Below are positions 33,925 through 45,176 of a stretch of 61,950 nt of DNA, piece by piece (position 1 is the first letter of the stretch; the number at the start of each line of letters is the position of its first letter). The notes beneath the pieces are model-generated. The model did not search any database, had not been told where the DNA came from, and saw nothing but the letters and a program-made list of their open reading frames with translations. Location of the stretch: contig NMRA01001029.1 in assembly GCA_002633005.1 (NCBI GenBank), positions 1 through 61,950 of the forward strand. Reading direction: 5' to 3'. The stretch comes from Phoronis australis (Eukaryota; Phoronida; Phoronidae). The translations under genes and the position numbers were made by a program.

Positions 33925-34192
33925 GCCGCTGAGTGGTTTAGTGGTAAAGTTGGCTACTCCAAACTCTTTGAGTCCCGGGTTCGAAACCTCGGTTTCCCGC
34001 CAAAATGTTATCTCACTAGTGAGATAACTAAATGGTTTATTACACGGTCGTATTTGCCATTCGACGCTAATATTATGGTATAAACATTCTTATACGCGAG
34101 GGTTCATTCTTGGCTAAAACGCTAGCGTTTTCGCAAGCAACAAAAGCGCCAGTAATGCGAACCGTCGCAAGGGTCATATTTGCTGGCGCTTT
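33925..34192 (+). mobile_element. tRNA-derived SINE-like sequence
   Basis: GAGTGGTTTAGTGG at 33931-33944 is an A box and GGGTTCGAAACC at 33977-33988 a B box, with tRNA spacing and a CCA-like anticodon position. The acceptor stem does not pair cleanly. After it comes TCTCACTAGTGAGATA and a region with AAAACGCTAGCGTTTT palindromes running up to element H. The end is undefined because no A-rich tail or duplication is seen. Confidence 0.55.
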
Positions 34193-37100
34193 TAGGCGGT
34201 GGGCCAGAATTTATAGGCCTTCTAGAAAATAGTTTTTGTGAGTACTTTAGGGGGGCAATTTTATTTTGGTGTTTTTTAATTCATTTACAAGAGTGTTTTC
34301 AAAATCTAAAAATTTCCCACATATAAAGTTGCACATTTTTGAGAAAATTGAGTTTGAAGTTGAATAATAACCACCATTGAGCTTAGAGAACTTATATTTG
34401 TAAAAACAACAGTTTTTGCTATCTTTTTTGTAAAACAAGTAATATGTTCCCATCCATGTCATTGTATTGAACAATAATACACTCATATTACATGATTTAC
34501 TATTGTAGACTAATTTTAAACAGTGAAATTTAAAAAATGTTAAGTGACACCTAGTGGCAGAAATTGTAAGGCAACAAAAATAACACAAAGCACTTGAGAC
34601 TGGGCAAAATTTGTGCCTCAATGACTGAACCATTGACTAGTGGTGTAAAATATAGCTTGTTTGCATAATACACCAGAAATACGTTATAGTAGAAAAACAA
34701 TACAGTTGAATGGTCTCTGTGAATGTGCACACAGACTGAATGAAAGTTATAGATTATTCTGACAGCGCTTAGCAAGCAGTATGAGACAAATACATGATAA
34801 TGATCAAAGTATGTAATTTCTATGACTTAATCAACAAATAAAATTCACTTTTTAATACAAAAAACACGAAATAATGGGGTTGGAGGTCTATTTAGGGTTG
34901 ACTTGTCAAAGAACTATCCAATGTTATGAAATCAGTGTTGCTGATGTTACTACAGTTGTCACAGCTGCACGTTTCTGTACAGTTTGACCAGCATTGCAGC
35001 ACAAACTCAGTTTCCCAGCACAAATGTTCTTTTTGCACTTGCAGCGTTCATCATTTAGTACTGTCAATGGAGCTGCGGGCGTTGCCATACATTATAACTA
35101 CAAAGCTCTACCGCCAATGAGCCAACTATGGTCGATTAGAGAGGGTACAGCACTGCACACTGGTGATTGGCCCAAAGGCAATGAAGGGTCAAACACAGTC
35201 CTTGTTTGGAGGCGGGCAGGATTTGGGCAAACGTTTGATTCAAAATATGTTATAATGGGCTGTGTTAATTAGAGTCAGCAAGTGAATTATTGAACAGTAG
35301 CCTCAATTCACTTTCATATCTCCTAGTCGGGCACAAACTACAACAGTGAGTAGCTTCAACAGTCATTTCTCAAGATTTCCTGTCCAAATAACTTCATACA
35401 CACCACTAGCTTCAAAGTCTTGCTTTAGTTTTGAAAGGCAAATGACATCTCCATGTGTTAGAAGCTTTGGCTCAGTGAACTCTAAACAAAACTGTAGAAA
35501 AACATCTCTTAAAACTGTGGATTCGTCACTCTTCACAATCTTTGTCTTTGTATTTTTTATAGCATGATGATCTGTGGTACTTGGCTTCTAAGTCACAAGG
35601 TCTTTATCTTTGAATTTCATTTGCATATTCAAGGCTCTGGACTGAGCTGTTGCTTACGATACAAGTCCCACTGAAAAAACCTGAACTGTTAACACTAATT
35701 TAACATTTAACTATGAGTGAGTTGGCATCCAAATTTTTCAGACGGACTTATCAGTAACTGATCAACCACCAGCCTAAAAAAACTACATGCCGTCTGATCT
35801 GTCACCTAAAACTGTTGATCGTCTAAGAATTAGATTAGTTGATGCAACTGAAAATAAATCAGCTGATATACCAGTGCAGTGATTGAAAATTATTTTCTTT
35901 TATCAGATGCTCAAACCATAGTCACTCGATTTATACTTAAGGTAAACAACGTTTGACGAAATGGACAGTGGCTTCCATCGTCCTCAAATTACTATGGGGA
36001 CGCTGGCCACTTAGGCACTTTAATTTAATTACCATTGCAGCTTCCTAAGTAGTTAATGTTTACAAAAAATTGAGAAGAGGTTCACCCTATCCCACGATTA
36101 CGGCAAGGGATTACGACCACTTGGGCATGTTGATTGCAACCATCTACTCCATTTAAATTTCTCAATTTTTTTTTACTTAAAGTGCTTAAAATCACACCCA
36201 CAGTGTAACGCCATATGATGATCCCCTGGCGCAAGCAGTGTCGATGTGGCAACTGAACAAGAGAGTGTTCAAAAACAGGATTGCAGGAGTATTTGTTTAA
36301 ACTGGGAACAAATGAAAAAATTAACGGCCTCCTCAGAGGCATCTCTCTACGCGGTACTTCGAAACTTATAGCAACATGACTTATGGTTTAACCAGTGTGA
36401 TGCATAATTTGCCAAAATGCATCCGGCATATGGAGTACCTATGGTATGATCACCGTCTCTACTGGGTCAACGGTATTGTCTAAGGCCTATAGGCAGCCAA
36501 GGGGCTGAACAACTTAAAAAACAACTGGTGATAATACTGAAACACACATGGAAAACACCAAGATGTACCTTTCAAAAACACGTACCTGTTTATCAAAGCT
36601 AGAAAGTTGTTACTTCTTTCGCTTTCTTGAAATGTGCTCCATAATATACTTTTCCTGCTGACAAATGATGCACTCATGTTTCAGAATGTTCCTATCTTGT
36701 TCAGGTTAATTGGGTGTTTCAGATTTTGGAAGTCTAATTGATTTTCTTGGGAAAGTTTGGGTAACATCTGTATCACTTTCAGCAGCTTCAGCTTTAGTAC
36801 TACTGCTGGTGTGCTGAGACGTTGCTATGCCTTTTGTATGTCCTATTAATTTTTGGTCTGACCCTTGGTCTTCTACAGCAGTATAGGCTATATAGCAGGA
36901 CATGCAGCTGTTTTCGGCACAAATGTTTGTGACACCTCTTCTTCTTTTTGATCTACTGATCTACCGAGTTCCACAGTCCATCAGATTTCATCAGGATGCT
37001 TCTCTAATCTTCTTCGGGTTCTGGCATCACAATTTTGTGCTGTTTGATAAACCTTGAATTATACAGGCATCACACTCCATGGGAACAGCCATATTGAAGT

Positions 37101-37342
37101 AACCAAGCACAACAATACAATCTGGCTCTCTGATTGGTCAATTCAATAGAAAAGCGCCACCAGGTGGCAGGAATGTGCATAATATTTCGTGCAACAAAAA
37201 CACCTTTTTTCAAAAAAAATGTGCAAATGTAGACGTGGGAACTTTTTGGAATTTGATTTATAGGTATATTATCTAGAAAAAATTAGGTTGCCCCCCAAAG
37301 TACTCTCAAAGATGAACGCTATGAGATCCGGCCCACCGACTA
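34193..37342 (+). mobile_element. TIR element H, 3146 bp, TA flanks
   Basis: The element runs 34195-37340. The left end is GGCGGTGGGCCAGAATTTAT; the right end, reverse complemented, is GTCGGTGGGCCGGATCTCAT. Inside, a second matched block, GAGTACTTTAGGGGGGCAA against GAGTACTTTGGGGGGCAAC, lies about 40 bp in from each end, so the inverted repeat extends at least 65 bp. TA is found on both flanks. The interior has no intact frame; a minus-strand HGV-CDAC-like stretch near 37060 and 36903-36706 could be protein debris. TA flanks fit several superfamilies, so I leave it unclassified. Confidence 0.65.
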
Positions 37343-38094
37343 TTTATTATACATTTGAAGACAATTGGCGTTTTCGCTTACACATTAAGCCAGAGTGTAT
37401 GCGCAGCTTGGAAAGTGCACTATTTCTTTCCATTCAGCACTAACAACAAATCTCAGTGAAAATGCAGAGGAAAAGGTGTAATGTTTCAGCACTAATTTAA
37501 GTATGGGGCGACGAAACCATCCAAAGAATATTAGATGGCATGCGTGGTTGCGTCCATCAAATTAAAGGTGTGGAGGAAGAGTTTTGCGAACCGCCAGTTT
37601 TGAGTTAAGTTAAGCTCATGGGCTAACTGTTACAGAAATTTTTCGAATTTTGACATTGTTTTGAATTTCGTATGGGCCTGCTTTTATTGCCGCTTCTTTC
37701 AGACGTGCAACCTGGACAAATCGTCATATTTTGCGCACGGCCTTCTTACAACCTTTTGTGCTTTACTGCAAACATTTTTGCTTTCTTCTCTTATCGGTGA
37801 ATTTTTGACACCACAATAATGACCCTGAGTGCCAAGACAGCAGGCTTACGGTGAGCAGGTTTTATTTTTTCAGTATTATTTACCCAACTCTTGACCTCAC
37901 TTATGCCTTATCGATCAATACATTATTGAATCACGTTTTATGTTTTATCTTTCGGGAAAATCAATAATATGTCTAACACAATATATAAATAAATCCAGAA
38001 AGTTTAAGTTCACCCCATTCATTTTTTCGACTACCCACTACCAAATAAATGCGAGTGTGCGCTTCAGTTACCAGGATGGCACAGTGTCACAGCC
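37343..38094. other. Intron 3, nothing recognised
   Basis: AT-rich intronic DNA between element H and the BEL/Pao remnant. No LTR boundary could be placed. Confidence 0.4.
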
Positions 38095-39845
38095 TTTGTA
38101 GGTTACATTAGTAACGATGCAAACAGGCTTCACATCTACGTGACCAATTGTGTCCAATAAATCAGACAATATACCTTGCCAGCTGATTGTGCAGAAAAAG
38201 GTGAAGCCTGCCGATATCGCATCCCCAAGTTCTAAGTGCACTTGAGCTGACAGACAATTGCAGTAGCATGTGGTGGCATGAACCAGATTTTCTTAAGTCA
38301 AGAGATACATTCCCGCATACGGAGATTGAAGGTGTAGCTCAAGATGACCCCAAGTGCAAGGCAGTGGCGTTTCCCACGCAAGTCATAATACAAAATCACT
38401 GCATCATCAAGAGGCTTGAGAACTTGTCCAGCTGCAACTCAGCCAAGAGAGTGATCGCCCTGAGGATGAGAAACAAGCTCAAGCACAGACGCTCTGTTGC
38501 CCGAAATCTTCAGGACGACTGTTACTTAGGTCCAATGTAGGTAGAAGAATTGCCTGAGGCTGAAATGACAATATTTCGTTCCGTTCAGAGACAGGCGTTC
38601 TAAGGCCAGATAGAGATGTTACAGGGAAATCAGGAAAATACCAGAGTGACAAGCACGTTGATACCAGACACTACAGTCGTACTTCAAGAGTCAAAGCTCA
38701 ACTGAGTCGTTTAGATCCCCACCTAGATGAAGACAGAGTTATGAGAATTGGTGGACGAATTCATAGATCAAACCTTCCAAGAGATGTAATGCATCCGTTG
38801 ATACTTCTACTTCCACGGAAGACTTGCGCTACGGACTTAAGTATCGTGCAGAACAGCTGCCATCACGCGCCATGTGTGGAAGTGTGTCACCTGTTGAAGA
38901 TTGCGAGCTATGCTACTCCAACAGAAGATGGCCGATCTCCGTGACGACCGTGTCGAGCTAGCGCCCCCATTCACTGATAGCAGAGTTGATTGCTTCGGAC
39001 CGTTCTACGCTAAAGAAAGTCGTAAAGAGATGCAGCGATGCGGAGAGCTGTACCCTTGCCTCTCATCGCGAGGTATTCATCTGGAAGTGGTTCACTCAAT
39101 GACTAACGGGCTCTTTTCTCAACTCCTACAAAAGGTTCGTGTGCAGACGTGGGCCTGCAAGACACCCGAGGTCAGATCCTGGATCCAGTTTCGTCGGTGT
39201 CAAGGGTGAACACGAGGTAGCGATGAACGAGCTGAACCATGATTGGATCCAACGAGAGGTGTCATAAGACGGTTGCGACTGGATGCATTTCAAAATGAAC
39301 GTTCCCCAGGCGTCTCATATGGGCAGACAGTAAGAAGTGTGTTGTCTGCACTTCTTACTTCACACGGTGAACAATTGAACGACGAACTCCTACTTACCCT
39401 ATTGACGGAAGTAGAATGCATGATATACAGCCGACCTATGACATACATCGATGTAGGTTCTTCGGATGCAGCAAAGCCGCTGACTCCAAATCATCTCCTT
39501 CCCTTGAAAACTAATATAGAGATGCCACCCCCTAGAATGTTTGTTATTGAGGAGCTGTATTGTCCTCGGCGATGGCGTAGAGCAAAATATCCAACGAACG
39601 AGTTATGGTCGAGATGACGAACAGAGTTTCTGCTCTCACTTCAAGAGAGAAAGAAGACTTCATACCAGAAGAATATAAGGGTGAATGACGTCGTGATTGT
39701 TGTGGACGACAACGTTTCCGTAACAAATGTCCGATAGCTCGGATTATGAAGACGTAGAGGAGCGATGATGGACTGGTGCGCAAGGTCAAACTTGATATGG
39801 GAAGGTCCAGTTTAGATCACCCGACTCACAAATTGGTTCTTGTGT
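38095..39845 (+). pseudogene. BEL/Pao retrotransposon pol remnant (RNase H end to integrase C-terminus)
   Basis: Ordered pieces in plus frames. FVGYISNDANRLHIYV and SSMWWHEPDFLKSRD resemble the end of RNase H. SAKRVIALRMRNKLK and an EEL-EAEMTIFRSVQRQAF piece, with a later RIGGRIHRSNLPRDVMHP, resemble the integrase zinc-binding region. RVELAPPFTDSRVDCFGPFY with GIHLEVVHSMT is the first part of the integrase core, carrying the Asp of the DDE set. LLTEVECMIYSRPMTYIDVG, LTPNHLLPLKTN and RRWRRAKY, then VNDVVIVVDDNV and DHPTHKLVLV, form the C-terminus. Many frameshifts, and a deletion of most of the core between about 39130 and 39243, make it dead. TGTTACGG near 39987 might start a 3' LTR cut by A3. 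Confidence 0.75.
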
Positions 39846-40110
39846 AGTGACATTGCCGACGACTAGTCTAACCGTTGATGGACTTTGTGCTAATAAAAAG
39901 TTTCTTCAAGTATACGATTGTTTTATTGACCAGTTAGTACTTGGCACTTTATTCTCTTTGTAAATCGAGACAATTTACGTGGAAGTGTTACGGCCGTTAA
40001 TGTTCAGTATTTTCCTGTGCAAGTTTATCTCCCTCGTCGTGGGATCAAACATGGAGCTACTCATATGTGTATCAGTAGCCGTTTGCTTTTCATTATACGT
40101 GTTATTCCTG

Positions 40111-41791
40111 TTAAAGGAGAATGCCACCCGATTTAATTAGTCTTTTAGCCGTCTTAATCGGTCTATATCCACATCGCCTCGCATACGGTCGACCTTACCT
40201 TGCCAAGAGGTGTCGCGTTAACCTGTGAGGAAGGGGAGAAACGACGCTAGCGACGTCAGTGATTCATATGCAGAGTGAATGCCGCTATGTTGCGGTGCAT
40301 CGTTTCCGCTTGTCGGAACTGAGCAGCTGCGAGGAAAGCGGGTATAAAGTTTTTTTTTTCTTCCTCGACAGTCCGAAATGCTTAGGAAGTGTCTCGTGGT
40401 AGTGAAGAATGAAATGTACGCTGTAAATAGCAAGTATGAGGCCGTGAAACAACTCCGTGTCTGTGGCCTGCAGACGAGTTGACCGTGCCTGACGAATGCC
40501 GGCTTACCAAATAACTCCGTACGTTCCGTTGTCTGAGCTTGTTCACGGCGCCTTTTTAGTATTTCTTCATCACTGTATTCCTGTTAGAATTGATAGCCTG
40601 TAAAACTTAACGATCCACCTGCGAAGTCGGGACTGATCAGCTCTAGCTCGTCCTAAGTCGTGATTGCGAGTCAGCGTTTATTACTGAGCGTTCTGTTTCA
40701 AAATGAATTATTCTCACCCTAACCAATACTTACATAAAACTGAAACAAAGTCTGTATCATTACATGCAATTTGTAATGCCTTTGGAGTGTTCGTGAGTGC
40801 AAATGATTTGAGAAGCAAGCAATGAATAAATCACTGCGTTACCGGCTTTAGGTGCACTAAAACTAATTGACGGGACTCCTAGGCCGTGTGAGCTCATGGT
40901 AATTTAGTGTTTGCTGGCAGAAACTGTTGTTAAACAACTCAATTTCCATCCCACGGCCAGGTGTTATGGGAATCTTTATTTACATTTACATTACTCAAAT
41001 ACTGATTGTCAATGTACAACTTCTGCCCTGACGGTGCTGTGGCCAAAGCGAAACCCGGTGAATTCGCGGCACCCGACGATTAAGTAGATTTGCAGTTTCG
41101 TGGCTATTTCACAAACATAATCAGGTGCACATTACTTTGGCTCACTAGTATAGTATTTTATTGACTGGAAGTTTAGTTTCCACTGAACTTTGGCTGGTTT
41201 ATGTTCGTGATGTCTGATCAGTTTCCGAGCCACTGGCGGGGATAACGAGTCAATACAGGCGACCGGCCGTGACGGGCCTGATCGCGCTCCGAGCCACTGG
41301 CCAGGCTAACAAGCGTTTTGTGTTTAGAACTCAAAAAATCACAAGTCTAAACAATACAGATCTAGGTTCTCCTGTCTGTATCTCACGGAAAATACTTCGA
41401 AATTATCTAGTCCTATCCCAAACTCCTGCTACGGACGGGCCTGCTGAACTTTGTAGGCTACGGTGTGTCCAAATACCAATGAATCCGTAAGGGCAAAATA
41501 AAACAACACGTTTTTATAAGAATTCGGTGTGTTTTTAAGGGTTTTACATCGAAGTTTGATGATTTATTGGTGTTAAACGATGACTTCAAGCGATAAGCTG
41601 ACACCAGTAACCCATGTTGTGAACTGCTGAACAGCCTGCGTGTGAAACCGATGACGTAATTGGATAATTTCAACACCTCCGTCTGCCGTCAGGTGTCAGG
41701 TAACGCAACCGTACGTGTCGTTATGGAGTAGAACTACTCGATCTAAATTGATACAAATTAGGTTGTTTTTTTGGGTGGCATGCTCCTTTAA
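40111..41791 (+). mobile_element. TTAA-flanked transposon A, copy 3, intact ends (1673 bp)
   Basis: TTAA at 40111-40114 and 41788-41791; termini AGGAGAATGCCACCC and GGGTGGCATGCTCC, an inverted repeat of about 15 bp with one mismatch. It is the uninterrupted member of the family and serves as the empty site for C1 (near 40897) and B1 (near 41348). It contains a TTACATTTACATT stretch near 40980. No conserved coding frame across the three copies. Confidence 0.88.
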
Positions 41792-42581
41792 GTTGATTGA
41801 TTATCCGGTAATAGAGTTTTACGGTGCGATTTTCGTGCAAACAAAGTAAAGTTTTTAAAGAGAATTGCCGTTGACGCCAACGATGTAACACCCACCCAAA
41901 GGAAAAATACCGGATGAAATTAGTTTTTGTGCGGCCTTTGGGATTCACTATTAACAGAAAAATGTCATCGTGTGAAGTGCGCTCGCATCTAACAATGAAT
42001 ACAATACAATTAGTTCAAGGCTATGTCCTTCACTCATTTTTTGGCTTGTGTCTGTAAAACCGTCCAGGGCTCTGTTGCGGAAATTCTCGGTATCAGACAT
42101 CGTTTTTACGATGGAGGATTCCTTTGAGAGGCCCTACATGTCAAAAATAAAGACGCCAACTCTCCTTGGAAAATCAAAGTCTTGGTTTTTGGCAACCGAG
42201 GTCTCGGACTCAAAGGCCAGACACGCTTTTGAAGAACAACGAAACAGAATGCATATTTCGTGCAAAAGAGGTTTGTGAGAAATACATTGATCGCCATAAA
42301 AAATCACGAGTTTTGATTACATTAATTTTGAGCACATAATAAGATTTGGCGATTGCCAAGGATTTTAAAAATATACAATTTTTATGTTTACTCTTTAAAT
42401 AGTAAAAAGAAATTCAATCCTCGGTAAGAAATGTAGCTTTAAAAGTTATACAAATAAGGGTTTCAGTAACCACAGGCTGAATGAAGTCTTAAGTATGATG
42501 AATAGTGTTGAAAAAAATAAAACTAGAGCTACGTTTCAAAGTGGCAGGGAAACAATAATGACCGAAGTGGCGCATGCACAC
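41792..42581. other. Intron 3, exon 3-proximal part
   Basis: No element or gene recognised. The short frames at 42048-42278 carry no motif. Confidence 0.45.
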
Positions 42582-42727
42582 TTACTTTGTGAATGGAACT
42601 CTCGGGGTGACAAGGAGTTAGCCAGCTGAATACACCGCATGAAGGCATCGTGCGCCTTCATCTTCATTTTAAGCACCTTGTCGTAAATGTAGCCGATCTG
42701 ACTCAGAGCAATGGCCTCATTTTCAAT
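42582..42727 (-). CDS. Host gene exon 3 (residues 266-313)
   Basis: Acceptor CCTTCTAG precedes ATTGAAAATGAGGCC. It encodes IENEAIALSQIGYIYDKVLK, then MKMKAHDAFMRCIQLANSLS and PREFHSQS, a clear TPR-type helical hairpin with the small-residue pattern A-LSQIGYIYD. The exon is followed by GTAAGTGT. The upstream consensus-like donor (exon end 42586) leaves exon 4 out of frame with an early stop. The donor four bases further on (exon end 42582) keeps frame and adds SK before HTWK. I chose the latter. A missed micro-exon would be the alternative. A LINE 3' end lies just upstream in sense orientation. Confidence 0.75.
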
Positions 42728-42878
42728 CTAGAAGGGATCAGACACTTTAATGAAAGCGACTTCTTTGCAACTTCTGCTTAAACGTGAAATCAAGAAATAT
42801 GTTGTATTTATTGAAATATATACATATGGCCATAGGTCCAAAGTATAACATGTACAGAAAAGTACATTGCCAGGTACG

Positions 42879-43441
42879 TTACAGACTGGATAGTACATTG
42901 TGACGCTTGAGACCATGATGGACGATATTTTTACAAGGGGGGTACCCCAATTTACCATACGTATAGTGGAATATATTGAATTTTTTACCGTGCACATCAA
43001 TACTTTTCAATCTAAGGTAGAGTAAATTATAAGGGATTCGATTGAATGCCTTCGAGAAATCCACAAAAGCACAGTAAAATCTCCCACCCCCCCGACTCAC
43101 ATAGTTCTGACACATAGCTTGAAGTGTAAACACTTTGGCCAATTGTAGAGTAGCCCTTTTTAAAGCTAGCTTGGGACATAAAATGTATCATTATTTTCAG
43201 CCCAGCAATAAAGACGATTATTTAAAAGTCTGGTAAAAAGTTTTTCCAGCATTTCAAAAATAACGCCATCATGAGCCCCAGCCTTGCCATTAGGCAATTG
43301 TTCAATGGCCTCATATATTTCAGAAGGCAAAAAATCAAATGTGTAATTAATAGAACACTTTTCACAAGAACTATCGTGTTCAATCATATCCTGCGTGGCC
43401 AATTCACTTAAGAACTCGTCAAAAGAAAATTTGTGGTTCAA
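42879..43441 (-). pseudogene. LINE reverse transcriptase fragment
   Basis: Minus strand: LPSEIYEAIEQLPNGKAGAHDG is the fingers motif, with NGKA-G-DG intact. After a deletion come VFTLQAMCQNYVSRGGGRF and AFVDFSKAFNRIPYNLLYLR, which is motif A with its catalytic Asp. The YxDD box is absent. A frame break separates the two parts. Confidence 0.8.
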
Positions 43442-43988
43442 TAAATCCTTAAAATAGTCGTGCCATTTTGCGGACTAATTGCGGAGGAAGAGACACGGGA
43501 TGTGCGTATATTAGATTTAATTAATTTCCAGAACTCCTCCAGATTATTTTAGGAACTTTTAATGGCTTCAGTAAGTCGGGCTTCATATGCTTTCTCTTTC
43601 TGTTTAAACAGATTACGGAAAGCCTTGTTCTTGGTTTATACGCATTAAGGTAAAAAACAGAAGAGTTTTTAAGTAACTCAGTTTCAAAGACCATATTTTT
43701 GCTCGTTTAGCCGATGTCATCATCCCACCAGGGTGGCTGCTTTTTCGCCAAGTTCCGATTTACTTTAGTCTGACGTACTATTAGTAGATGTATACGTTTT
43801 CATGGTTGATACGGCAGACTGCCTCAGCAAATGTGTAATGGATTTGATCGCATTTTCTAGATGGCCACTAGCCACCGAACTATCCACGGACGGCAAACAA
43901 TTTTCAGCATGAGTTGAAAAAATCTGGTAGAATGCTTGCGCAATAGAGCCCTCCCACTGAATCCGGCTATGCGGGTGTAATAATGGAA

Positions 43989-44743
43989 CTACAAGAGATT
44001 GTTCTCTGACCTACAACACCTAAACTTACAAGTAACTGTTAGATGGTCAGACTCATCCCATTTATCCACAACAAAATCCTCTACTAAATCAAATAGTTGT
44101 GTGGATAAATTTACATGATCTATAAGACTACACCCGCCTCCCGGCAGACAAATAAAATCATCCCTAGTATCACCGGAGAAACGACCTTTGACAATATTAA
44201 TACAAAGTTCGTGACACAGTTCAATAAGAGTTTTACCGAAATTGTTTACAACATCATCCTCAGAATTCCTAAGCAAACTAAAAGTATGCGCTTCACACCA
44301 GTCCTGGCATGGCAAATATTTTGGGCAGTCACCTAAAATGAAGTCTACCAGATTCCCTGTTCTGGCACTGAGATAGCCAACGAACAATCACTGAAACAAT
44401 CAGTCAAGTTTATAATCTCTCTATGCAACAATTAGATCTCGCTGTTCTCATGCGTACCTGTATCATCAACATAGGAACTTGAACCCTTTGGAGGTAAATA
44501 AACAAAAACATTAAAACATCCTGGACAACAAGAAATAGTACCTTCTCAAATAAAGATTAAACGACTCGAGTCATATCCAGACATCTCAAAGTGACCTGAG
44601 CGTTTTGCCCACTTTTCACAGATACAAGTGACATCGTAAATAGATACATTTTGTGTGAACTTCGTGCCTAACAATTTTATTTTCGAATCCTTGTGCATTC
44701 CAAGAAACCATTGAAAGTGCAGGGCCGTGACCTGCTGCGCCAT
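43989..44743 (-). pseudogene. LINE AP-type endonuclease domain
   Basis: Minus-strand pieces. QNVSIYDVTCICEKW and HFEMSGYDS form the N-terminal part. GYLSARTGNLVDFI corresponds to the GDFNARTG motif, with the Asp-Phe-Asn lost. KTLIELCHELCINIVKGRF, SLIDHVNLSTQLFDLVEDF and DESDHLTV end it, keeping the terminal SDH motif. Stops separate the N-terminal piece from the rest. This is the family's target-nicking domain, inactive here. Confidence 0.82.
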
Positions 44744-44939
44744 TCAATTCAGGCTCAGGAACGTGAACAGCAGTTACCGTTGCTTATCCAGAAACCATAA
44801 TCATTGGCTTTAGCTCCATCACCTCGTCGGAATCGTCATTATACGCACAAACATGACCTTGGTATATTAATTTGTCGTACCTGATCTTTGCATTTGTCCC
44901 GTTTTTATCACGTGAGAATTCATACAGACGCCGTCTCTC

Positions 44940-45176
44940 CTTTTTCACAGGTGCGAGAAGTCCTGAGTGACATGGTTATTGTTGTTCTTCTTATTCCGTA
45001 GAACCTTGTCTTTATCGTTAGACTTCATTTTTGTGATGATTGGGCGGCGCTTGTTTGCAGGTTTTCGACCAATTCTTTGACCTCGTTCGAATATGGCATC
45101 GTCAACCTCCAGACAGTCCTTCGAAAATCGTTAATTTCGGTCTCGGAGCTGCTTCCACGATTCATGATTCTTCTCG
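44940..45176 (-). pseudogene. LINE ORF1, C-terminal part after element G
   Basis: Minus strand: CEKNHESWKQLRDRN, a stop, RFSKDCLEVDDAIFERGQR and IGRKPANKRRPIITKM. This is the RRM-like region after the coiled coil of ORF1, with the ERxHRIG-type motif. It continues the frame broken at 48111. Confidence 0.72.

Noticed and set aside
33927-34000. Functional tRNA gene (CCA anticodon position)
   Set aside because: A and B boxes are present but the acceptor and D stems do not pair properly and the sequence continues into SINE-like DNA.
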